Source: Megaleporinus macrocephalus (taxonomy: Eukaryota > Chordata > Actinopteri > Characiformes > Anostomidae). Taken from it: a stretch of 64,000 nt of DNA. The stretch's first letter is position 1. The number at the start of each line of letters is the position of its first letter. The notes under the pieces were generated by a model. The model saw only the letters and a program-made list of their open reading frames with translations. It ran no database searches and was not told where the DNA came from. The stretch is taken from positions 31,539,559-31,603,558 of the forward strand of contig CM038708.1 in assembly GCA_021613375.1 (NCBI GenBank), read 5' to 3'. Shown piece by piece: positions 53,700 through 64,000 of the stretch. The translations under genes and the position numbers were made by a program.

Positions 53700-56600
53700 A
53701 GAAAGGAAAACAATTAAATAGACAAACAAAGATGAAAAGAAAGATATGTCATTAACTACAGTTAGTTAATTACAATAATGCATTCAAACAGTTATTGTTC
53801 TCTGTAACAATACAGAGGTTATAGTTACACAGCTATAAATAACTATATAATATAATATATATAATAACTTTAATTTAAAATATTTGTTTGACAAAGCTAA
53901 TTTAGCTTTTATGCCTTGGTCAATGGTCAAAAATCATTGTTATCTGCAGAACGATCGAGTCATTCATTCTCCTCAGATGGTCATATCAGATCATAAGTAG
54001 TTTCTTGTAGTCCAAGAAAATACAGATGTCCGTGTTTGAAAATGTAATTTAACATAATGTTAAATGTTAAGTGAGTGGTGCTCTAATGGCTTCCCAACCA
54101 GGGCAACAACTTGGGACATTAGTAACCTTCATATCATACTCATATCTTCAACCAAGACTAGTATATCATTGCTGTCCAAAGAAAATATGTATCTCTGTTT
54201 TTGGTCATTTTTATTTTTCTACTTCATTTGAATTCAGCAACTGCCATTTACATTGTGTAACAATTTAATGGGTAATGGACCAATAGAAATGCTCCAAAAT
54301 AGGTTTAAAAATGCTTCCATTCACTTACAATGAAGGTAAAGACTGTGTTTGTCCTCTCCTGTAAAGTTGCCATTTTGGAGCTACTTGCTTTTAATTGGAC
54401 TGCGATGATATGTTAAATGATTTTGATTAATGGATCCACTAAAACACTGTGAAAAGGTTGGATAAAGGACAGTAATGGACAGATTCAAAAACTGAAGCTT
54501 ACTCTAAGCCAAAAAACATTACACTGAGGTTGGTGGCGCTCACTTGAAAACTGAATGATTGTCTTTGAAAAAGAAATGAAAATAGGAATTGGAGAAGAAA
54601 ACAGAAGTAGGCATTTAGTGTAAAAACAGCCACAGACCAATAGTATAAAGAAGCAACCGATGCACCACACAGGTGTCGTAGGAATAGTACTACTTTTTGA
54701 ATACATAAAAAAAATAGTTAAACTTATATGTACATTCTCATGTAAAAGTTTGAACATCCTCAGTTCAAAAGACTTGGTTTGTTAAATGTAAGAATAAGTT
54801 ACACCTCCTTTACAGAGAACACATTTTAAAGCATAATTGCTTTATTTATTTACTAAATTTAGCATATTGGAAAAAATAGTAAAACATAAAATGTGGCTTA
54901 TGCAAAGATTATGCCATTTGTATGTTCCATATTCCCACATAAAGCACAGCAAACATAGCAAAATAAAAATTGTAGACTAACATTCACAGAAAATTTCACA
55001 TTTATGTTTTTCCCTGTAGAGGTTGTGTTCATTTAGCTTAGAAAACCAACAGAACATGTAATTTGACTGGAGGTGTTCAAAGTTTTGCACACAACTGTAT
55101 GTAAATAAATAAATAGCAAGGAAATAAAAATCAAGGAAATGAAGCTCCATCACAGGTCTAATCCAATAAGGCTGAAATAGCAACAACATAAATGTAAAAA
55201 TGTACTCTTTCAAACACACTGCTAAGCTCCCATCCGTCTGGTGTAGCAGACAGCAGAATCTTACCTATTACTTTGCCAAGTTCAGTGGTCATCCACTTGA
55301 TCACAGGTTCAGTATTGTTCTAGTTTACTTACCTAATCCTGTAAAGTTCCCTTCTTGACTACAGTCTATGTGTCCTTATGTCCACTTAAACTTCACTACA
55401 GTCTTCGTGAAGTGTCCATAGCCATTGGCACTGCACTGCATCTGTGTTGTTCTCCTCTCAGGCCACTCTACCTATCAGCTCAACTGAACCTGATGAATTT
55501 ATTCCACTCTATTTGCATGCAGTCAATTGAAGAAGAAAAGCAGAAGTGAGCATTTAGTTTGCAGGCATTTTCAGAACATCAGCGACATGAAGTGGCAACC
55601 TGGGCACTGAATAAGCTGAGCAGTGTAGAACACTCACATTCATGTAGAGTTATTAATACTTAAAATAGTAATGAAATAAAAGTACCAAAAAAGTACTACT
55701 ACGTACTGAGTAACAAAGAACTGCCATGGAACTTCTTAGTACATCTATACATCTTAGTACATCTCTGTTGTTTTCTTTCTGGGATCTTTTTGGGCCAAAA
55801 TAAAATAAAACACCTGAGAACTCAGAAGTGTGATAGCAATACAGATACTGAACCAATGAAATATAAACACAACTGAACACAGGATTAGTAACTTAATGTT
55901 AATGACTAAAATTGAATGAAGTAAATGTAGATTTCTTTCCTCACTGATATTCTTGAGTAGAAGTAATCTATGGACAATACTAAGTAAATTGTATGAGCAA
56001 CATAGTTCTGAGCATAAATGTGATAAAATATCACATACTACACAATATGTTTTATGTAAATAAAAAAAAAATACAATGAACTATAGTAATTATAGGCATG
56101 TGAAACATTATAGGCATTATGATACTGTATCAAATATCAAAAATAGTGTATTGATTTTTAATAAATAGTTATTACTATTGTTAGCAAAATTGGTGGCAAA
56201 CAATGCTGTATTTAGTGTTGTGTTTAAACCCCCCGTCTGCCCATGTTGTAATCTGTCTCCAGCCATTTAGTGTTATCCACTCCAACATATACAAGTTGTT
56301 CAAGGGCGCGCAGCTAACGTTAACCTAATCTATACATATAGTGTTTTTTAAAAATTCAGTCAGTTTTCATAAAATTTGCAAAAAAAAAATAATAATAAAA
56401 AAAAAAATAAAATAAAAAATAAAAATATATATATATTGCTATGTAGTGAATCACAGCCCCTGTATCATGATACAAATCATTCTTGCCAATACACAACTCA
56501 GATTACATTCAAGTAAACTAGACCAAATCTTCACCAAACACGGAATAAATAGATACATTGAACGGAATAGAACCTCAGTAGGGAAGTTATTTACCTCTTT

Positions 56601-57930
56601 AAGACATTTCCCATCAGCACTTCCTGTTTCTGTCACTCCACACCGGCTACTGGTAGTAAATGTAGGACAGGGTGAGCCTTAAGAGGGGAAAGAAGGCAGG
56701 AGATATTCCAAACTTTATTGTATTTGGTGATGATACTGTTGATCTGGTCAACGGATTTAATCTTAGTTATTTTACTTTTTACATAATGTCAGATGATGTG
56801 ACGTTGTTTCTGACTGTAAGTCCTCTTGAGTAGTAGGATATGAAGAAATGGAACTGGTGCCTTTCCTGGGAACAAAGTCTGCTTACACATTAGCTTGAGT
56901 CGTGTTTGAGTCATTATTTATATAGCTTTGTTCAAGTGTGGTTTGTTTCTCAGGGGGTCTGCTGCCTGGTACTTTCCAAATCATACATGTGCACCAGGAT
57001 CTCAATGAGCATGGCTGGACCTACCATATGGGTGTTGTAAGTGACTGTCCAGACGAACCCAGTGACCATAGGCAGCGGACGGTTGCTCAAAAAGTGCATA
57101 TTTTTTAAATATTTTAATGTGTCAACACATAAAAATATATTATCTTTATATTAAACCACATGTCACAGTCGGCCTGGTATGCCAGCCATAAATACCCAAA
57201 AGCATCAGTACTGTGTAAATTTTAGGAACAATATTGTTTGTGTTAATAACATATTTTAGTGATCTCCTTACCCTGTCATTGGCATACCTGATTGAAATAT
57301 ACAAGGTCTTAGCTAAGGACTCTATCTGTCCATCCCTTTTTCCACATTTGTAAAAGGAAGAATGAGGTGATGAAGACATGTTCAAACAAGCTGTGGCAAG
57401 GTGCACGAGGAATGCTCGCCACAGTGTGTGATGCTCATGCAACCATCTGGTGTGGTAGATGCAGGTTTAATCATAAATGAAAAAACTGTTCCATAATATA
57501 AAGAGGTGTGTTTATATGATACTTTTTTAATACAGCAAGTACCCAAATATGATTCATGTGTTCTGTATGTTAATGTTTGCACCATATCCACTGCTTATAT
57601 GCACGCACACTAGGGGCACATATTTTCAGTTACAGTGGATTTAACAAAAGATGCTTAATAATACACTCCCAGTAGAAATTGAGGGGAATGTCTGTGAACC
57701 AGTTTTTGATTAATAATTTTTTTCAAAGCACTACATCAAATTCATTTGGTAAAAATGTATTAAAATTGAATCTTCAATTCACACAGATTCAGCAGTTATT
57801 TGCAATTTAAGATATAATGTTTCCATACAGGGCATGAATAATGTCCTTCCAGTCCTTTTTTAATAGTGTAATGTTATGGACCCACCTCGCTACTTCCTGG
57901 CCAAAGTCATAATTTTAAAGGGCCGGTGTG
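53700..57930. other. Upstream of lyn coding exons: possible 5'UTR intron
   Basis: No coding exon is visible. A noncoding first exon of lyn probably lies somewhere here, but I cannot place it. There is an A-rich low-complexity run at 56377-56436. Short frames in both strands lack motifs. Confidence 0.45.
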
Positions 57931-57937
57931 CAACTTA

Positions 57938-58130
57938 TGCCTAGTTCACACTACACGATTTTAGCCTGTTTTTTTAGTCGCCGGCAGTTTTTTGCAGATC
58001 GCCGACAAAAACCTCTGCCAACCACTCGGCGTTCGCTCAGCCGTGTAGTGTGAACGGCTGAAAGATGCTCGCAGACCTGTCACCGAGTCCTCGCCGACTA
58101 ATCACAGACGCTAGGCAGATATATAGCATG

Positions 58131-58185
<55 letters not shown>

Positions 58186-58563
58186 TACATATAAAACAGC
58201 AGCGTCTAGCTACAGCCAATAGGATCGCACAGAGAGAGAGAAGAGCGTCACCGTTCACGCAATCTCTCTGCGGCTGCGGGCGACACGTACGCTTTTATTG
58301 ATAAAATATTTAATTACAACACTCTCTGCAGAACAGACAGTCCCTGCTGGCCCTTGCCTTTATCCATTTTCGTTACTTTTTCTTCTGTCTTGCAAATCAG
58401 CCCAGTGTTGACAAAAACATATTTTTGGACCAAAGCCAGATGAGTCGGTGATTCTCCAGAGTGAAAGTCGTGTAATTTGTAACCCCCTGTTGCCGATCAG
58501 TCATGTGGTGTGAACGACACAAAAACCCAACCTCTCAAACAGTCGTGTAGTGTGAACCAGGCA
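57938..58563. mobile_element. Non-autonomous DNA transposon with TTA target duplication
   Basis: Inverted ends tgcctagttcacactacacg and cgtgtagtgtgaaccaggca are flanked by TTA at 57935-57937 and 58564-58566, which fits PIF/Harbinger-type MITEs. Shorter copies of the 'gtgtagtgtgaac' word occur inside at about 58042. A (TA)n run at 58131-58179 has expanded in the middle. There is no transposase frame. Confidence 0.8.
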
Positions 58564-58566
58564 TTA

Positions 58567-60960
58567 GTAGCTGATCACATCCTTTTCAAGATGCAAGGTA
58601 ATTCTGTGTTCTGTGTGTATTGACAGTTTTAGCACATTCTACTTCTACTTCTACTTTCCTTTAGATTTTGCTCTGATATGTATTTGTGCCTAATGTGTAC
58701 CCACAAGAAAGTAAAACCAAAAAAAAAGATATCTTATTAACATCTCGTCTCTCATAAATTACAATCAGATTTTTTTCCCCGTAATTCCACGTCTCCTCTT
58801 AAAATTACACAAAAAATCATTCAGCTGTGATAACTATTATGATTTATATCTTTTTAGTCCAGTGCTATTTTACCCATAGAATCTTAGTAAGAGCATCAAA
58901 GAGCAACACTGAGATAATAAAATCTTCCTCTGTGTTCATGTGTCAGGAACCTGTATGTGTGTATGGGCTCAGGGTGCAGCTGAAAGTTGGTGTTGTGTAG
59001 GGTTTAAGCTGCTATTGGAGGTGTTCAGTGTGATTCACGCCCCCTGGGAGGGCACTGTGGGATGGGCATTTCTTTTAGGATTCCCCTCTGATGCTGTACA
59101 GGAAGCACAAGCACGTGCTGTGGTGGCTTGACTCTGTAGACTGTAGAAGCATGCCGTCTGACATAAGTTGTTTTCTAAGCCATAATAACTTAAAGAGGAG
59201 CTCCACTGATTTTTTTTACTCCAGCGTCATCCAGAGTCAGGGAAACTTTTGTCAGAATTGTTAACAGCAGTGGTGGAAGAAACCAGAGATCTTTTAATGC
59301 CCCTGAAATCTCCCTCACAGAAGGTTATTACATGAGGTGCTTAGTGCCTGGTGTCAGAAACATTGTTTTATGATAGTTTGGCTTTGAATGTATTTTAATC
59401 TTTTAATTTTTATTAATCCATTCAAGGCAAGAGGTGCATGCAAGGCATGAAGCAACATAGACCACAACGAAAATTTATCATGTTCAGATGTATGACTTTT
59501 TGATTACTTAATTTTACTGCCATCAACATAACATACACATATAGGTTTATTGGTGGTTTTGAATAGTGAATAATGTATTTGTGCTGTAGACATTGTGACT
59601 CCTGGTTCCATTAACCATCATTGTGAGTCTATAAGTTTCAAACCAAACAACTCTGATTTTTTTTACAGAATTGGTACTGAATTATTCTGAAATTGTGGAA
59701 TATTATGTGAAGATGTATGTAAAAATACCCTAAAGTACTATTTATTTATCCACAAAATATCCAACCGTGAATTTCCCCACTATGGGGCTTATAAAAAATT
59801 ATCTTATCTTAAATAGTTCAGTTTGTATTTTGTCCACCGCTTGCTTATGGGTACATTTTGTGTACAGAGTTAATTGTGCATTGTGTGCCACACAAAATAA
59901 ATAGTGGCAGAGAAAATCAGTTCTGTTTACAGAAATTATAGTTGTGGAATCAAATTTTAAGTTACAAATTTAGAATGCAAGGCCTAATGTACTTTGGGAA
60001 CAAGCAGAATATACATACTGTGTTTTGTTTTTAACTTTAACATTATGCTTTAAGTTCAAATTCTCAGTTTAAAGGAATATATACTGCTCTTTATATTTGT
60101 CGTATTGCAATGACAAATACACATTTATAGCATCACAGTTTCTGATAAATGTTGATTAATTGTAAATGTGCGTTTACAAATATGCATGCATGCTTTCAGC
60201 GTCAATTTCAGTCTGAAGATATACAGTCAGTGCTAAACAGTTGTTGCCACTAAATATAGGGAAATGGCACTGCAGCAGATATTGTGTTTATTCTGCCATC
60301 TAGCGGTGCACATGTCTTGGTTTGTTGCATCAATTCATTTTAGAACAAACACAGAGACAGGAGTATATAACAACCCTTTATTGAAACCAATGTGTATTTG
60401 TATGTGTATTAAAAGTCACAGAAAAGAAACTTAAATAACAGCTGCCATGATTTTGGTTTTAGACAACTACTTTGTTTTTCTTATTTCGTAATACTGTACA
60501 GGTTATACACGTATGTATGACTGCTATTGACAAACATGTTAAAAACAAACCTACCAGCATGTCATCTGGCAGCTATCATGGTAAAATCTAGTGTATATAC
60601 AACAACAAATGTACATGAATTCACAAATAAAACCAAGACAACATCAAGTAATTGTAATGCAATACAAAGACTAATGCTGCGATGGCATAAAAAATCCTTA
60701 AGAGCAATGATTGGCAGGTTTGCGGCATAAGGAGGAATTGCTGTCGGTTTGTATAGAGCACAAGACATTTGCGTGTAAGTTGAGCATATGCCCCAGTCCC
60801 TTGCTGGGAGCGAGAGCTGATCACCCTGATTTCGTGACAGTTTGACCGCTGAGCTCTTTAAAGCTTTTGGTCAAAATGAGATTACCTTAATGCATGAGAT
60901 GGCCTCGCCGACGTCAAACATACCTGTCTGTACTCTGCTTTAGAAAGGTAGAAGGCAGCA
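58567..60960. other. Intergenic DNA, no gene seen
   Basis: AT-rich sequence with short frames only. A fragment near 59560-59700 resembles the one at 52735-52930 (shared words around 'gtagacat' and 'ggttcc'), suggesting a dispersed repeat. Nothing else can be supported. Confidence 0.5.
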
Positions 60961-60968
60961 TATTCAAG

Positions 60969-60970
<2 letters not shown>

Positions 60971-61050
<80 letters not shown>
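60971..61050. repeat. (TA)40 microsatellite
   Basis: An uninterrupted 80-bp TA dinucleotide run. Confidence 0.97.
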
Positions 61051-61053
<3 letters not shown>

Positions 61054-61084
61054 TCGCCCACTTCAGTAGGTACACCTCCTTCTG

Positions 61085-61580
61085 TATACACTGTTTGTCC
61101 ACTTTATTAGCTCCATATAGGAGCAGGTTTTATTTGGGTGGGTGGATCATTCTCAGCACTGACATTGTAGGGGTTTGTTAGTGTGTGTTGTGTTGGTATG
61201 AATGGATGAATCAGACGCAGCAGTGCTGGTGGAGTATTTAAACACTGTCCAATGTATTAGATACTCTTGGTGTCCTCTAGTTTTTTTATTAGTAGTCAGA
61301 GGTTGCTGCTGGCTTGATAGTTTGGTGGATGCTGCTGTGTGTGATCCACTTTACCAGTACAACACATACTAACATGCCACCACACGTTACTTGCACCAAA
61401 TAATACCTGCTCTATGGTGGTCCTGTAGGGGTCCTGATCATTAAGAAATAGGGTGAAAGGGGGCTAAAAAAGTATACAGGGAATCAGATGAACTACAGTC
61501 TGTAATTGTAGAACTATAGAGTGCTCCTTTATGGTAAGTGGAGCTGATAAATGGACAGTGAGTGTAAATATGAAAGGTGG
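61085..61580. mobile_element. Degraded palindromic MITE
   Basis: 'gatcattctcagcactgaca' and 'gttagtgtgtgttgtgttgg' near 61145-61198 are mirrored by 'gatccactttaccagtacaa' and 'cacatactaacatgccacca' at 61350-61385. The flanks of the two halves also include 'cagcagtgctg' and 'tgctgctgtgtgtg'. This is a family I recognise as common in fish genomes. It is decayed, and its boundaries are approximate. Confidence 0.6.
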
Positions 61581-61935
61581 TGAGTGTGTGTATACATGAA
61601 TGTATAAACATGCATTTAATCTAGGTATAGAATTATTTAATCACAAACTTTTTTTTTGCGTGAACGCTTGAGCACTGAATGTTTGACAGTTGAGTGATAT
61701 GCTGAGAGATTAGGCACTAAATAATTCATGTTCTGTCACCTTAAGTGCTAATCAGTAACCAACAGCTGTGCTTCCTAAATCAAGGTGGTTTACATTATCA
61801 TTTTTAGCTCCTCCAACAGTTTGCCTTCAAAAACCATTTTGCTAACCCGGTACGTAAGGCAGTTCTGATCGTGTGGAATATTAAATTTTGAAAATATATA
61901 AATGTATTGGGTTAATGCATTGATAAATACTTCGT

Positions 61936-64000
61936 TTAGAGTATAGGACAGTGTTGTCCACAAAATACGAAGAGCATCTCGAGGACATCAGGTTCTGTAG
62001 AGCGCCTTGCGACCTCTGTTTGTGGACCCTGTCCCTTGACTGGCTGGGTAACTACAGGAGGTGTTAAAACTTCTAACAAAGGGTGCACCTTATTATCTGC
62101 TCTTCTGATGACTGGAGGGTTGAAGGCAGGTAGAATGCTGTCTTTCTCAGGCTGGGACTTAGGTGACTGTGTCACAGGACTCACCTGACCCTCCCTTTTT
62201 TGCGTGGCATCGGAATTTTGTCCTTCTGGCTCCAACTCAGAGTCACTTGCATTTGGAAGATTGAAATAGGTAAACTTTGGTGCTGATGACCCCCCCTGCC
62301 CCTCTAGCTCAGTGGAGGAGAGAGCCCTATTAGGAGAGGCTGGGCAAAATAAGGAGTATGGAACATCTTCCTTCACAGCATCTTGGTTCTCCACTATTAT
62401 TGTTGTATTCTTCTCCACTTTCCTTGGAGAATCTTGTAGTTCTGGGGAGGCTTCACCAATCAGTTGGTTTTCACGAAGTAACCAGCGGCCTTTGTCAATG
62501 AGAACAGCATCTTCAGGTCCCACTTGGGCACTCAGAGTCACGCAACGAGTTGGCTCATCGAAGACATCTAATGAGCTTGTAGCATTAAAGTATGATAGGT
62601 CAGTCTTTACTCGTGCTCGAGCTTCGTGGATGGAAGCCAGAGTAGTTACAGTTGTCCTTCCAGGACAGTTTCTTTGCATCCCTCTGGTTGCAGATACAGG
62701 TGTCCTATCCTCTGGCCCAGTACTATTTGAATGACCTCTTCCATAGAGCCTCTCAATGGTTCTTCTGACAAAACCCTTGGCAATGGTTAATCGGCTGGTG
62801 TCATCCTCTCCGCTGGAGATCTCGGGTGATGTTTGGGAAGGGTTTCCTCCACTGTCAGGAGATTCAGCCTGGTAGTCAGACATGTCAGAATTTGGACTCT
62901 GCAGTCGTCTCGGCCTATTGTGTGTTACAGTGTTACTCTTGGCAAGGAACATCTCCCGGATTGATTTAACTCTGTTAACCTGAATGCTTCCTTCTGAGTC
63001 CTGTGCCAGAGAGCTGCTTCTGGAATCATAGCTAAATGCTAATGAAGATGAGAGAGGTTCTGAGGTCAAGTCCATGTGTGACGGCTTAGATGTCCTTATC
63101 ATGTTTGGTGATTCTTTTGGTGAGCACGCCTGTATGTGCTTCTCGCTGTCACTGTTGTCTTGTGTTTGTACTTTGGATAGATCCTTTATAAACTCACTGG
63201 ACTTTTGAGAAACAGTCGTGATTTTATCTGTATCTGAAATGGCTGGTACCTCGCTGTGAGTAAAGAATCTGTTGACAGGGTTCTTGGGTATATCACCGGC
63301 CTTTTGTGCCTCTGACTCAATGTTACTGATGAGCTCTGCCACTGAAGTGTTCTTGTTTTCTGTGAAATGTGCTGCTGTTTCCTCATACTCTACGTCTTTT
63401 TCGGAACCATATTCCTTTCTCTCCACAAACTGTTCTTGATAAATTGCATAGCATTCTGGTGCTTCCAAGACTACTTGCTTCTCCTCAAAGGAGATCATTC
63501 TGCCCTCATTGTCAACGTGTTGCTGCTCTGCTTCATCTTGCATCATATCGTCTTTCATGTGTGACTCTACGTGCATAGCAAGGAAGGTAGTTTGCATTTC
63601 AGGTGGTCTGGGGAGCTTTTCCACACTGTCTGCTTTACTGTGTAGTTGGCTTTGTGTTTGGTTCACCTGGACTTCACTATGCTGCTGCGAGAGAGCAGTA
63701 GAGATTTTTATGTCTCTACCGAGATTGTCTTCTTTATCACTGGCTTGATCTTCAGAAAAGCTCATCAGTTCTTCATCACAGCTGTCTTCTTCTTCCTCTA
63801 AGGTAGATTTCTCTTCTTCAGAGGTTGTCAGTTTGTCTTCACTGCTACTTGGCGACTCGAATGATTTCAGGTCCTTTTCAGTATTCCGTTTCTTATCAAT
63901 GTCCCTTCCATCCACCACCTTTTTTGCTGGTTCTTTGTTTTCATCAATATCTAGTACCTTCTCCATGGTGTCTACTGTCTTTGCAGTGGAATCCTCACAT
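61936..64000 (-). CDS. Large C-terminal coding exon, RP1-like (partial, runs off window)
   Basis: One long open frame ends at 61936 and stays open beyond 64000, so at least 687 residues are present and the 5' part is missing. A Met at 63966 is internal, because the frame continues upstream in phase. The protein is hydrophilic, rich in Glu/Ser/Asp (acidic run EEEKSTLEEEEDSCDEE), and has no enzyme motif. More conserved-looking patches are KGFVRRTIERLYGRG, HEARARVKTDLSYFNATSS and KFTYFNLPNASDSE. The protein ends in -CPIL, a possible CaaX prenylation box. RP1, a photoreceptor axonemal protein, has a giant last exon and lies near LYN in human, and the patches recall RP1/RP1L1 C-terminal regions. 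The doublecortin domains that would prove this are outside the window. The alternative is an unrelated disordered protein. Confidence 0.6.
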   Translation of the reverse strand, partial: CEDSTAKTVDTMEKVLDIDENKEPAKKVVDGRDIDKKRNTEKDLKSFESPSSSEDKLTTSEEEKSTLEEEEDSCDEELMSFSEDQASDKEDNLGRDIKISTALSQQHSEVQVNQTQSQLHSKADSVEKLPRPPEMQTTFLAMHVESHMKDDMMQDEAEQQHVDNEGRMISFEEKQVVLEAPECYAIYQEQFVERKEYGSEKDVEYEETAAHFTENKNTSVAELISNIESEAQKAGDIPKNPVNRFFTHSEVPAISDTDKITTVSQKSSEFIKDLSKVQTQDNSDSEKHIQACSPKESPNMIRTSKPSHMDLTSEPLSSSLAFSYDSRSSSLAQDSEGSIQVNRVKSIREMFLAKSNTVTHNRPRRLQSPNSDMSDYQAESPDSGGNPSQTSPEISSGEDDTSRLTIAKGFVRRTIERLYGRGHSNSTGPEDRTPVSATRGMQRNCPGRTTVTTLASIHEARARVKTDLSYFNATSSLDVFDEPTRCVTLSAQVGPEDAVLIDKGRWLLRENQLIGEASPELQDSPRKVEKNTTIIVENQDAVKEDVPYSLFCPASPNRALSSTELEGQGGSSAPKFTYFNLPNASDSELEPEGQNSDATQKREGQVSPVTQSPKSQPEKDSILPAFNPPVIRRADNKVHPLLEVLTPPVVTQPVKGQGPQTEVARRSTEPDVLEMLFVFCGQHCPIL

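Noticed and set aside
60882..61181. Frames encoding long YIYI repeats
   Set aside because: Translation of the (TA)40 microsatellite, not protein coding. The same holds at 6054-6269 and 58037-58301.
62312..62734. 140-codon plus-strand frame
   Set aside because: Antisense of the RP1-like coding exon.

Overview
The window is vertebrate nuclear DNA, most likely from a teleost fish. The genes have many short exons with GT-AG introns, the intergenic DNA is AT-rich with long (TA)n runs, and there are fish-type Tc1, LINE and MITE relics. Gene identities point to the LYN-RPS20 neighbourhood, which is also linked in human (LYN and RPS20 adjacent, RP1 further away). The species cannot be read from the sequence.

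The right part (41.2-64.0 kb) is single copy. It holds a complete Src-family kinase gene, probably lyn: minus strand, 12 coding exons joining in frame to 505 codons. It also holds the 3' end of a large coding exon, tentatively rp1-like, which runs off the right edge. The DNA between them holds only MITEs, microsatellites and diffuse repeats.

The left part (1-42.4 kb) is a decaying segmental amplification. The block rps20 - kif20a - lyn 3' end occurs in plus orientation at about 27.3-42.4 kb and inverted at about 20-6 kb. A third copy of its distal end lies at 1-1.95 kb in plus orientation, so another kif20a copy may lie just left of the window. The rps20 part is also tandemly repeated, giving three rps20 copies (minus 17.9-19.5, minus 22.7-24.3, plus 27.8-29.4 kb). 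Each tandem unit carries an unfamiliar short gene fragment that resembles part of an SMC5 hinge.

The copies have decayed differently. rps20 copy 1 keeps a full 119-codon frame but lost box D of the intronic snoRNA (SNORD54/U54). Copy 3 keeps the snoRNA but its ATG is TTG. Copy 2 lost box D and is frameshifted. The right kif20a has 18 coding exons that would encode 829 residues but for three 1-base indels in exon 3. The left kif20a is a clear pseudogene: a MITE in its first coding exon, a deleted exon 8 acceptor, a nonsense codon and a small inversion inside exon 14. Two extra copies of the last lyn exon are also broken. The pattern suggests block duplication and inversion followed by partitioned loss, but a collapsed or chimeric assembly of an inverted repeat must be excluded.
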